Assembly (NCBI RefSeq): GCF_001865575.2
Contig: NZ_CP017562.2
Coordinates: 1,550,001 to 1,614,000 of the forward strand
Length of the DNA: 64,000 nucleotides
DNA from: Paraburkholderia sprentiae WSM5005
Lineage (GTDB): Bacteria; Pseudomonadota; Gammaproteobacteria; Burkholderiales; Burkholderiaceae
Direction: 5' to 3'
Shown: piece by piece, positions 17,590 to 25,420 of the stretch
How positions within the stretch are numbered: the first letter of the stretch is position 1
Layout of the letters: the number at the start of each line of letters is the position of its first letter
The notes under the pieces: generated by a model
Database searches by the model: none
The model's input: only the letters and a program-made list of their open reading frames with translations
What the model was told of the DNA's origin: nothing
Program-made: the position numbers and the translations under genes

Positions 17590-17988
17590 ATGAACGACCC
17601 GCAATGCACTCAATTCCTCACGGATATTCGCCGACCGTTGCTCGCGCTGCACAAGGCGATTCTCGATCACGAACGCGCCGCGTATGAAAAAGAGTTCGGC
17701 CCGGTCACGCCGGCGGCTTTCCTGCAGGTGCTGATCAACGGTTCGGGGTTTCGCTGGCTGACGCCGCTATCGACGGTGATCGCGAGCGTCGACGAAACGC
17801 TCGACGACGCGGAAGCCGATGCCGGCGACCGTCTCGCGACCGCCGAGGCCGTGGTCGGCCTGTTCTCGCCCGATCAACCGAACAACGGCTTTTTGCCCCG
17901 TTATCTGCCGCTATTGCAGGCCGATCCGGCGATCCTGCATCATCACGGCGAGGTTGCGCGATTGCTGCGCGGCGTGCAAACGAAGTAA
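17590..17988 (+). CDS. Small conserved protein of unknown function
   Basis: A 132-residue soluble, mostly helical protein. ATG 17590 follows an AGGAG ribosome binding site by six bases and is the best start; an in-frame extension to 17344 is compositionally different and lacks a ribosome binding site. Landmarks are RRPLLALHKAILDHERAAYE, GPVTPAAFLQVLINGSGFRWL and a conserved-looking HHHGEVARLLRG near the end. I do not recognise a function. It stands alone between the Mo hydroxylase operon (divergent) and the NlpD-like gene (convergent). Confidence 0.65.
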   Translation: MNDPQCTQFLTDIRRPLLALHKAILDHERAAYEKEFGPVTPAAFLQVLINGSGFRWLTPLSTVIASVDETLDDAEADAGDRLATAEAVVGLFSPDQPNNGFLPRYLPLLQADPAILHHHGEVARLLRGVQTK

Positions 17989-18238
17989 CGGCGGTTCATC
18001 GGCAGCACGGGGGCGGCGTATGCGTTGCGTGGCGGCTCCTGTATTTCCTCACCGTTCGTAGACGGCTGCGGGTCGAGGCCGCATCGTCGAGAGCGGGTAC
18101 TGTTTCGCGGATTGACAGGAATGCGCTCGCACGACGGTACTTTCGCAACGATTTGACGACCGCCAGACTGCGCGGTCGATCCAATTACCTGGCTTTGCTG
18201 ACTAAAATCAAGGTGAGCTTTTTCGGGACCGCCGAAGC

Positions 18239-19186
18239 TCAGCCGCGTCCCTGCGGCAGATAAGGCAGCGGATCGACCGGCTTGCCATCGCGCCGCACTT
18301 CGAAGCCGACCGATACACGCGAGTTGCTCTCGTCACCCATCTCCGCGATCTGCTGTCCCTTGCGGACGACGTCGCCCATCTTGACCAGCAGTTTGCGGTT
18401 ATGCGAATACGCGGTCAGAAAGTCCTTGTTGTGCTGCACGATGATCAGGCTGCCGTAGCTGTTCAGTCCGGTGCCCGCGTACATCACCTTGCCGTCGGCG
18501 GCGGCTCGCACCGCATCGCCCGCTTTGCCGCCGATCTCGATGCCGCGCGTTTCGCCTGGCTGGAATGCTTCGACGACGCTGCCGGCAGCGGGCCACGCGA
18601 GCGTCACGCTGCTCGCATGCCGGCGGGTTTCCTGCGTGACTTCGCGCGCTTCGGTCGCATTCGGAGCCGGCGCGGCAGCCTGCGCCGAAGCTTGCGCGGG
18701 CGCTGGTGCCGACGCTTGCGACACAGTCGGCGCCGCGGATTGCGCCGCGGCCGCCGCATTTGCCGCGGCATTGGCCATCTTCAGCGCGCGCACCGTCTCC
18801 GGTGATGCCACGTGCAGCACCTGCCCCGGCTTCAGCCGCGCCGACGCCTTCAGCCCATTCCATGCCTGCAACTGCTTGACGCCGATGTGATGACGCTGCG
18901 CGACCCGCGCAAGCGTGTCGCCGCGCCTGACGCGATACACGAGCGGCGGCGATTTTTTCGGCGGCGCGCTATCGCGGGCATCGATCGACAGCGCTGCGGC
19001 TGCCGCCTGATCGCCAGGCGCTGTTCCGGCCGGCTTCGCCGCCGGCACGCCGGACACCGTGGCGGCGCCGGTTGCCACGGTGTCCGTCGCATTCGGCTGG
19101 CCGACGTTCGCACAACCGCTGACCGCCAGCGCGACCCAAGCCCCGGCGAGACCGGCCAATAGCGTTCTATCGAAACGCTTTCTCAT
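18239..19186 (-). CDS. LysM/LytM-domain lipoprotein, NlpD-like
   Basis: A 315-residue outer-membrane-type lipoprotein. The lipobox is AVSGC at residue 25. A LysM peptidoglycan-binding domain follows at about residues 82-127 (YRVRRGDTLARVAQRHHIG ... LKPGQVLHV), then an alanine-rich linker, then a C-terminal LytM (M23) domain from about residue 200. The zinc ligands of active M23 peptidases are degenerate: the usual H-x-x-x-D region reads RGIEIGG and the final HFEIR reads GFEVR. This matches NlpD/EnvC-type proteins, which do not cut peptidoglycan but activate amidases during cell separation. That role is inferred from the family. Confidence 0.88.
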   Translation of the reverse strand: MRKRFDRTLLAGLAGAWVALAVSGCANVGQPNATDTVATGAATVSGVPAAKPAGTAPGDQAAAAALSIDARDSAPPKKSPPLVYRVRRGDTLARVAQRHHIGVKQLQAWNGLKASARLKPGQVLHVASPETVRALKMANAAANAAAAAQSAAPTVSQASAPAPAQASAQAAAPAPNATEAREVTQETRRHASSVTLAWPAAGSVVEAFQPGETRGIEIGGKAGDAVRAAADGKVMYAGTGLNSYGSLIIVQHNKDFLTAYSHNRKLLVKMGDVVRKGQQIAEMGDESNSRVSVGFEVRRDGKPVDPLPYLPQGRG

Positions 19187-19608
19187 GTTGTTCGACTCCT
19201 GCTGTATAGATGCCCAAGCCGGACGCCGCGATGCCGCTGAAGGCGCGCGATCTTCGGCCGCGCGGCCCTGCGGACGACACGGCGAAGCCGCCTCGTACGG
19301 CGCTCATCCCGCGCCTGCCCGCCGATCGAATAGGTCGCGGAATTCTAAGGTGTCGTTCGATGAAAACGCTCCGCTTCACACACTCTGATACAGACGTTAC
19401 GAGCCGTATTTCCGCGTGACGACGGCCGTGCTTTGGGACGCCAACGCGCGCACTTCGCCGCGCGCCCGCGACGCGTTGAGATTCGTTGACATTCGACTTA
19501 TCGGCAGACGCGGGCGAAACTTGAACGGCCACGCGTCGCGGCGGAGGGGCGCAAAAAAGCCAGCCCTCGAATCTGAAGGCTGGCCGAATCGCGTCGATGA
19601 GCAGCGAA
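19187..19608. other. Intergenic region between NlpD-like and porin genes
   Basis: 422 bases with no convincing gene. They contain the promoter region of the NlpD-like gene near 19187-19400, which I cannot pin down, and the porin terminator at 19553-19584. Confidence 0.4.
19553..19584 (-). terminator. Intrinsic terminator of the porin gene
   Basis: Read on the minus strand, a 7-base perfect stem GCCAGCC/GGCTGGC (19584-19578 with 19565-19559) with a 12-base loop is followed by six T (19558-19553). It lies 25 bases after the porin stop codon. Confidence 0.85.
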
Positions 19609-20787
19609 CTAGAACTTGTGCCGGATCGCCGCGCGCACGACGACCTGCCTCGACGTCGACGACGGCGACTGCGTGCCGGGGATGAATGCGTAATCGAGGA
19701 TCGACAGCGTGGAATCGCCGGTGACCTGTTGATAGGCGCCCTGCAGATAGAGGTCGGTGCGCTTGGACAGGTTGTAGTCCGCCATCAGCCCGAACGTATG
19801 GATGCGCGGCTTCACGCCGCCGTTCGATGCGTCGTAGGTTTCCATCGTGTACACGTACTGCGCGCCAACGAACAGCACCGGCGAAATCTGATACTTGCCG
19901 TTGATCTCGAAGTTCTGATACTTGAGCGAGTTCAGCAGGACGCCCGACGGCGTGACAGGTACGAGCGGCACCAGCGGCGCGATACCGAGGTAGCCGTTTG
20001 CGGTCGGCTCGAGATAGTTCGAGTTGCTATAGACGAAGCCTGCCGTCGCCGGTCCTAACGTATAGGTAATGCCGCCGCCGAACACGCGCAGGCGCGTCGC
20101 GACGAAGCCGGCGTCGTTCGTGGTGATCGCGCCGTTCGGGCCGTTGCCCGGATGATTGGCCTGCAGATAGGCCGCCGCGACCAGCAGGCCGCCGTAGGTG
20201 TATTGGCCGCCGAAGCTGTAGGCGCGATTGTTGGCAAAGCTCGTGTCGTTACTGAAGCTGTACGCGCCGCCGAACTGGAAGCCCGAGATCGACGGACTCG
20301 TGTACTTGACCGTGTTGTCGAGGCGGAACGTGTTGTCGGTGTTGTCGTTGTCGTAGGGATGCGAGAACAGCTCGCCGCCCCAGCTGCCGTTGGCCGTGGT
20401 CTGCGCCAGATAATCGACGACCGAATCATATTGTCTGCCGAACGTCAGCGTGCCGTACGGCTGCGAGCTGAGTCCGACGAAAGCCTGCCGGCCGAACAGG
20501 CGGCCGCCCTGCCCCAGCCGCCCGGAATTGAGATCGAAACCGCCCTCGAGCTGGAAAATCGCCTTCAGCCCGCCGCCGAGATCTTCCGCACCCTTCAGGC
20601 CCCAGCGGCTTCCCTGCGCAAGACCGCTCGCAAGTTCATAAACGTGGCCGTGGCCTACGTTGTTCGTGTAGTTGACGCCTTCGTCGATCACGCCATACAG
20701 CGTGACGCTAGTCTGCGCGGCGGCAGGCGCGGCAAAAACGGCAGATGCAGCAACGGAGACAGCCAGCGCGAACACGTGCTTGTTCAT
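19609..20787 (-). CDS. Trimeric porin of the Gram-negative general-porin family (Burkholderia type)
   Basis: A 392-residue outer-membrane porin. The signal peptide ends AAPAAAQ, and the mature barrel starts SSVTLYG-like as TSVTLYGVIDEGVNYTNN. The family loop GSRWGLKGAEDLGGGLKAIFQLE is present, and the protein ends in phenylalanine (VVRAAIRHKF), the outer-membrane assembly signal. ATG 20787 is set by a GGAGATC ribosome binding site and the signal peptide; an upstream ATG at 20862 would add a charged, non-signal tail. It would allow passive diffusion of small solutes. It stands as a monocistronic gene with its own terminator. Confidence 0.92.
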   Translation of the reverse strand: MNKHVFALAVSVAASAVFAAPAAAQTSVTLYGVIDEGVNYTNNVGHGHVYELASGLAQGSRWGLKGAEDLGGGLKAIFQLEGGFDLNSGRLGQGGRLFGRQAFVGLSSQPYGTLTFGRQYDSVVDYLAQTTANGSWGGELFSHPYDNDNTDNTFRLDNTVKYTSPSISGFQFGGAYSFSNDTSFANNRAYSFGGQYTYGGLLVAAAYLQANHPGNGPNGAITTNDAGFVATRLRVFGGGITYTLGPATAGFVYSNSNYLEPTANGYLGIAPLVPLVPVTPSGVLLNSLKYQNFEINGKYQISPVLFVGAQYVYTMETYDASNGGVKPRIHTFGLMADYNLSKRTDLYLQGAYQQVTGDSTLSILDYAFIPGTQSPSSTSRQVVVRAAIRHKF

Positions 20788-21300
20788 GATGATCTCCCTG
20801 CACCTCGAGTGATAGGCCAACTCGATCCGGTCGCTTTGTTCGCTACGTTCTTTTTTCGTCACTTTCGCAGCCGTTCTGAAGACGGCTCCAATGGCTGCTC
20901 TTTCCAGAAATCCTCACACGACATCGTCTGTCCGTCCATGAGAGGATGCGCCGATCGTCAAGAACGTTGCTAATTCTCCACTGCGCGTTGCTGCCTCTTT
21001 TTTCGTGGCGTCGCTTCAGGTAAACGGCAGCGGCTGCTGCCGATCTCGCTGCGTCATTGCCGCAAAAAGAAATATAATCTTGCGCCTTTGCTGCGATGCA
21101 ACGGAACTCGACGCCGCAGCGAAGGTCATCCTTACGGCCCGCTGGCGACCGCCTCGCGAAGTTGGCCGAAAGCGCCGAAGCGGACCACAGGCGAAGCCAG
21201 CATTTGACGCCTCCCGCCGCAGTATCCGATCCCATATTAAAAAGCCCTGTGAGACGCCCGCCGCGCTGAATCAGCGCGCCGTCGCACGGGGCTGCTTTTC
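20788..21300. promoter_or_regulatory. Long divergent intergenic region between porin and OpgC-like genes
   Basis: 513 bases without a recognisable gene. It must hold the porin promoter on the minus strand. On the plus strand there is a perfect -10 hexamer TATAAT at 21073-21078 without a good -35, and the strong hairpin 21243-21299 just before the next gene. The stretch between these could be a small RNA or a structured leader. Confidence 0.4.
21243..21299 (+). terminator. Terminator-like hairpin abutting the OpgC-like start codon
   Basis: Nine-base outer stem AGCCCTGTG/CACGGGGCT (21243-21251 with 21285-21293, one G-T pair), middle pairs GACG/CGTC, inner stem GCGCT/AGCGC, then GC and TTTT at 21296-21299. 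The next base after TTTTC is the ATG at 21301. It has the shape of an intrinsic terminator or attenuator. Confidence 0.6.
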
Positions 21301-22419
21301 ATGCAAACCATGACCAAGTCCTCCTCCCGTCTGATTGAACTCGACTTTTTTCGCGGACTGGTTCTGCTGATCATCGTCGTGGATCACATCGGCGGCAGCA
21401 TTCTGTCGCGCGTGACGCTGCATGCGTACGCGCTGTGCGATGCCGCCGAAGTGTTCGTGTTCCTCGGCGGCTTCGCGACCGCCACGGCCTATGCGACGCT
21501 CGCCGAGCGACGCAACGAGACGATCGCGCGCAGCCGCTTTCTGCGCCGCTCGTTCGAAATCTATCGCGCGTTTCTCGTCACCGCCGGGCTGATGCTGCTC
21601 GTCAGCGCGGTGCTCACCGCATTCAGCATCGACGGGCCGAATCTCGCCACGACCGATCTCGACGATCTGATCGACACGCCGCTTGCCGCGCTGCGCGATA
21701 TCGTACTGCTGCGCCGTCAGCCGTATCTCGCGTCGGTGCTGCCGATGTACGCGTTCTTCGCGCTGCTGGTGCCCACGATTCTGCCGCACGCGCGCAGCAA
21801 GCCGTGGCTGCTGCTTGCCGGCAGCATCGCGCTGTGGGCCGGCGCGCCGGCGATCAGCAAGTACCTGCCCGGCGCGCCCGACATGCACTGGGACTTCAAC
21901 CCGTTCGCGTGGCAGCTGATGTTCGTGCTCGGCGTGCTCGCGCGCTGCCAGCCTGTGTATCAGCGGATCAGCGCGCACCGCTTCGGCTGGCTTGTGAGCG
22001 TGCTGGCGTTCGCGGTGGTCGTGGGCGCCGCGTACTACAAGCTCGTTGTGCTGCACGCGCCGCTACCCGCGAGCCTCAAGCAAAACCTGTCCTACCTGCG
22101 CGCGGGCAACTTCGTCGCGATCGCGTGGCTTGTCGCGAATCTGATCGCGCTCGGCTGGGCCAACAAAGTCGCGCGCCGGCTGACATGGGTCGGCTTGATC
22201 GGGCGTCAGGGCTTGCTGTGCTTCATTGCCGGCGCGGTGATTTCACTGGTGATCGACTCGGTGCTCTACGCGGCGACCGATGGTTACCTGAACTATCCGC
22301 TCGGGCTGCTCGCCGATGCGGCCGCGGTCGGCGCGCTGTTCGCCGTCGCGCTGGGCGTCGAGCCGCTGAAGCGGTTGATCGGGCGGTTCGTGGCCGGGCG
22401 GCTCGGGACCTCGGGCTAA
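21301..22419 (+). CDS. OpgC-family integral membrane protein
   Basis: A 372-residue polytopic membrane protein with about ten hydrophobic helices. The start RLIELDFFRGLVLLIIVVDHIGG and CDAAEVFVFLGGFATATAYA match the OpgC/acyltransferase-3-like family, which modifies periplasmic glucans with succinyl groups. Related proteins modify other envelope glycans. ATG 21301 and ATG 21310 are both possible, and neither has a clear ribosome binding site, odd given the terminator-like hairpin immediately before. The gene is followed 109 bases later by an exported esterase gene on the same strand. Confidence 0.8.
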   Translation: MQTMTKSSSRLIELDFFRGLVLLIIVVDHIGGSILSRVTLHAYALCDAAEVFVFLGGFATATAYATLAERRNETIARSRFLRRSFEIYRAFLVTAGLMLLVSAVLTAFSIDGPNLATTDLDDLIDTPLAALRDIVLLRRQPYLASVLPMYAFFALLVPTILPHARSKPWLLLAGSIALWAGAPAISKYLPGAPDMHWDFNPFAWQLMFVLGVLARCQPVYQRISAHRFGWLVSVLAFAVVVGAAYYKLVVLHAPLPASLKQNLSYLRAGNFVAIAWLVANLIALGWANKVARRLTWVGLIGRQGLLCFIAGAVISLVIDSVLYAATDGYLNYPLGLLADAAAVGALFAVALGVEPLKRLIGRFVAGRLGTSG

Positions 22420-22528
22420 ACGAAAACCGCCGTGAAGTCTGCCCCTGTTTCCGCCTCAAATCCGGCGCCAATGCTGATAGCATGACGGCCGCGCGCGCAT
22501 CCCGCGACTGCCGGCCTTCCACACTGAC

Positions 22529-23401
22529 ATGCGTCGATTCCTCTATTTCGCCCTCGCGCTGCTTGGCTTCGCTGTCGGCGCGCCCGCGTTCGCGAGCACG
22601 GTCGCGAGCCGCAGCTTTCACTCCGATGCGCTCGGCCGCGACTGGAATTACACGATCTATCTGCCGGGCGGCTATCGCGCGGACGGTCCACGCCTGCCGG
22701 TGCTTTACCTGCTGCACGGCAATAACGGCGACGCCAACGACTGGCTCACGCAAGGTCATCTGCAGAGCGCCGCGGACACGCTGATCGAGCGCAAGGAGAT
22801 TGCGCCCGTCGTCATCGTGATGCCGCAAGGCGGCACGGACTGGTACGTCGACCGCAAGGAAAAGATGGAGAGCGCGTTCTTCGACGATCTGCTGCCCGAG
22901 ATCGAAACGCACTACGCGGTCGCGACGCAGCGAGGGGGCCGGATGATCGGCGGTGTGTCGATGGGCGGTTTCGGCGCGCTGCGCTACGCGCTGACTCACC
23001 CGGAGATGTTTTGCGGCGCGCTGCTGCTCAGTCCCGCGATCTATGCGAACGAGCCGCCGCGCGCGTCGGCGGCGCGGCGGGTCGGCGTGTTCGGCGAGCG
23101 CCATTTCGATCCGCGCGTATGGCACGAACTCAATTATCCGGCGCAGTGGGACCGGTACATGAGCCAGCCATACCGCCTGCCGATGTTCATCGCATCCGGC
23201 GACGACGACCTCGACATCCAGGCCGACGCGTCGCTGCTGTACACGCATCTGCGGCTCGCGGGCAACCCGGCCGCGCTGCGGATCATCGGCGGCGGCCACG
23301 CGTGGGACGTGTGGAGCGCGCTGCTGCCTGCCGCGCTCAAATACACGCTGGGCTGCATGAAGCCGCCGGCGCAGGAGCATCCGTCGAATCAACGGCCTTG
23401 A
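22529..23401 (+). CDS. Exported esterase, S-formylglutathione hydrolase/tributyrin esterase-like
   Basis: A 290-residue alpha/beta hydrolase with a signal peptide (LYFALALLGFAVGAPAFAS). Visible are the oxyanion region YLLHGNNGDANDW, the nucleophile elbow GGVSMGGFGALRYA with the catalytic serine, an aspartate in FIASGDDDLDIQ, and the histidine in IGGGHAWDVW. It belongs to the esterase D (COG0627-like) family. The signal peptide makes it periplasmic or secreted, so the substrate is not formylglutathione but an extracytoplasmic ester. Proximity to the OpgC-like acyltransferase gene might mean a role in removing envelope acyl groups, but that is speculation. Confidence 0.82.
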   Translation: MRRFLYFALALLGFAVGAPAFASTVASRSFHSDALGRDWNYTIYLPGGYRADGPRLPVLYLLHGNNGDANDWLTQGHLQSAADTLIERKEIAPVVIVMPQGGTDWYVDRKEKMESAFFDDLLPEIETHYAVATQRGGRMIGGVSMGGFGALRYALTHPEMFCGALLLSPAIYANEPPRASAARRVGVFGERHFDPRVWHELNYPAQWDRYMSQPYRLPMFIASGDDDLDIQADASLLYTHLRLAGNPAALRIIGGGHAWDVWSALLPAALKYTLGCMKPPAQEHPSNQRP

Positions 23402-23462
23402 GCCGGGCGGCACGGCACGGCGCGCGCAAGACCGCCCTGTCCGGCGCCCATCGACGCCCGCG

Positions 23463-24557
23463 CTACTCTACGAGATCGGTCCACAGCACCATCAGCACCG
23501 TCATCAACGCGGGGCCGATGAAAATCCCGAGCAGCCCGAACGTCTCCGCACCGCCGAGAATGCCGAACAGCACGAGCAGGAACGGCAGACGTGTCGAACT
23601 GCCGATCAGCACCGGCCGCACGAAGTGCTCGGCGACGAACACGACGATCGCGCCGAATAGCAGCAGCCCGCCCGCCGCGGCCATCGAGCCTTGCACGAGC
23701 AGCCACAAGGCCGCGAGCCCGAACACGATCGGCGCGCAGAACGGCAGCATCGCGGCGATCGCGGTGACGAAGCCGAGCAGCGCCGCGTGCGGCATGCCGG
23801 TCACAAAATAGGCGACGCCGAGCAGCAGGCCCTCGCCGACGCCGACCACGATCAACCCCGACACCGTGCCGCGCACCGCGGTCCCCATATGCGCGACGAG
23901 GTCCGCGCCGCTCTCGCCGAAACCGCGTCGCGCGGCCTTCAGCAGCGAGCCGGATAACCGCGGTCCCGCCTGAAAAATCACGAACAGCGTGATCAGCATG
24001 AACGCGAAAACCATCGCCGCATGCGCAGCGCGCGCGCCGAAATGTCGGCCGAGCGTCATCACCGTGTTGCTGTGCAGGCCCTTCATCGCGGCCGAGTCGC
24101 GCAGCGGCTGCGCGAGATTGGCCTGCCACCAGGTCGTGATCTGCTGCGCGCCGAACGGCAGACGGTTGATGAAGTCGGGCAGCGCAATGCCGTTCTCCTG
24201 CACGCCGCGGAACCAGTCGTTCAGTTCGTGCGCCTCGCGCAGCGCCTGCGCGATGCCGAGCCCGACCGGCAGCAGCACCAGCACGGCGATCACTAGCGTG
24301 AAAACCGTCGCGAGCAAGGTCGTGCGCCCCTTGAACCAGCGGCTGCCCGCCACCTTGTGCAGCAGCGGCCACAGCGCAATCGCGGCGACCCCGGCCCATG
24401 CCACCACCACGATGAAGTCGCGCACTACCCACAATGCGAGCAGCACGAGCCCGATATAGAGCACGACCGATGCCGCCTTCTGCCTTTTCAGGTGCTCGGC
24501 GGCGACGGACGACGATTCGGGAGAGTTGGGCGGGACTACCGGAGGGCGAGGAATCAT
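23463..24557 (-). CDS. AI-2E family transporter (PerM-like permease)
   Basis: A 364-residue polytopic membrane protein of the AI-2 exporter superfamily. Typical segments are VVLYIGLVLLALWVVRDF at the N-terminus, GTVSGLIVVGVGEGLLLGVAYF in the core, the FCAPIVFGLAALWLL helix and the hallmark FLLVLFGILGGAETFGLLGIFIGPALM near the C-terminus. Members export small molecules or exchange ions, and few have a proven substrate. It stands alone, converging on the esterase gene. Confidence 0.9.
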   Translation of the reverse strand: MIPRPPVVPPNSPESSSVAAEHLKRQKAASVVLYIGLVLLALWVVRDFIVVVAWAGVAAIALWPLLHKVAGSRWFKGRTTLLATVFTLVIAVLVLLPVGLGIAQALREAHELNDWFRGVQENGIALPDFINRLPFGAQQITTWWQANLAQPLRDSAAMKGLHSNTVMTLGRHFGARAAHAAMVFAFMLITLFVIFQAGPRLSGSLLKAARRGFGESGADLVAHMGTAVRGTVSGLIVVGVGEGLLLGVAYFVTGMPHAALLGFVTAIAAMLPFCAPIVFGLAALWLLVQGSMAAAGGLLLFGAIVVFVAEHFVRPVLIGSSTRLPFLLVLFGILGGAETFGLLGIFIGPALMTVLMVLWTDLVE

Positions 24558-24898
24558 GTGAACTCTTATGTTTTTAAACGGTGTGCGCGTGTGCCGACCT
24601 CAAAAATTCAAACCCGATACACTGACGGCTCAGTTCGCCGGCCCACCATCACATCTTAAAGGAAGCGTTGCCGTCCTTTTGCGGCCGCTGTCCTCGTCGC
24701 GCCGTAGGCAACACAGCGTTGCAAAAAGCCGCCTTATTAAAAAATCACATAAAAAAGCCTTGCAACGCCTGTCGTTGCGGCCCGCTGCGAATGTCAAGTC
24801 TGATTATTGCCATTCGCGGAACAGTGTTTCAACGGTGACACAATGGCTCTTCGGCGCGCGCGGGACTAAATTCGGCACTCCACAATACGGAGCCGATG
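24558..24898. promoter_or_regulatory. AT-containing leader region upstream of DUF3331 gene
   Basis: 341 bases between divergent genes. The segment 24720-24760 is AT-rich and sits inside an inverted repeat GCGTTGCAA (24716-24724) / TTGCAACGC (24760-24768). The right arm can alternatively pair with downstream bases as CAACG-5-CGTTG (24763-24777). The ribosome binding site GGAG at 24889-24892 lies before ATG 24899. Confidence 0.45.
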
Positions 24899-25186
24899 AT
24901 GACCCTAGAGTCCATCCCCCTCGACGGTAGCAATGGCGTACGCATCGAAATTCTCGAGAGCTCCGACACGACGCTGGTGATCCGCTGGGTCGAGCCGGGG
25001 CGCTGCCATTATGGCGAGCAGCGCTGGCGCCGCCGCTCGGCCCACTCGTCCGGCACCTGCGCGGTGTCGCGCCGCAAGATCCGGCGCGGTGACGCGGTAT
25101 TCAAACCGGCCGAGCGCCCGGCGCCGTCGAATGCTTCCGCGATGATCTGCGCGGACATCCTCGAACCGCTGCTCGAAGCGGCCTGA
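24899..25186 (+). CDS. DUF3331 domain protein
   Basis: A 95-residue protein of the DUF3331 family, found mostly in Burkholderiales and of unknown function. Landmarks are RIEILESSDTTLVIRWVEPG, CHYGEQRW, GTCAVSRRKIRRGDAVFKP and a C-terminal PSNASAMICADIL. Two adjacent ATGs occur at 24896 and 24899; the second has the better spacing (6 bases) from GGAG. The conserved cysteines, one in the first half and one before SRRKI, may bind metal, but only family context suggests it. It is monocistronic, with a structured leader upstream. Confidence 0.8.
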   Translation: MTLESIPLDGSNGVRIEILESSDTTLVIRWVEPGRCHYGEQRWRRRSAHSSGTCAVSRRKIRRGDAVFKPAERPAPSNASAMICADILEPLLEAA

Positions 25187-25420
25187 CGCGCCGCGGGTTT
25201 TAACGCCGCGCTCAAGGCCGGTCTCCCAAAAGTCCACGTGTCCGGCCGCCGCGCCGGCGCACGACGAACCGCGCCGCGGGTCCCGCTTCCGGTTGCCGGC
25301 CCGCGCCCTGTGCGTTAAGGTGGATTCGTTGCGCCCGCCCGAGCGCCGGCTCACTATCCGGCGCTGGCGGCGCGCCTTCCACCACCGCGCCGCGCCCGCG
25401 ACGCCGTTTGAGGGCCGATC

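Noticed and set aside
18190..18245. Hairpin GAGCTT/AAGCTC at the end of the NlpD-like gene as a terminator
   Set aside because: The stem includes the stop codon region and is not followed by a T run on the minus strand.
25187..25420. Cobalamin riboswitch upstream of the B12-dependent reductase
   Set aside because: I looked for the conserved B12-box-like core and found none; the region is just very GC-rich.
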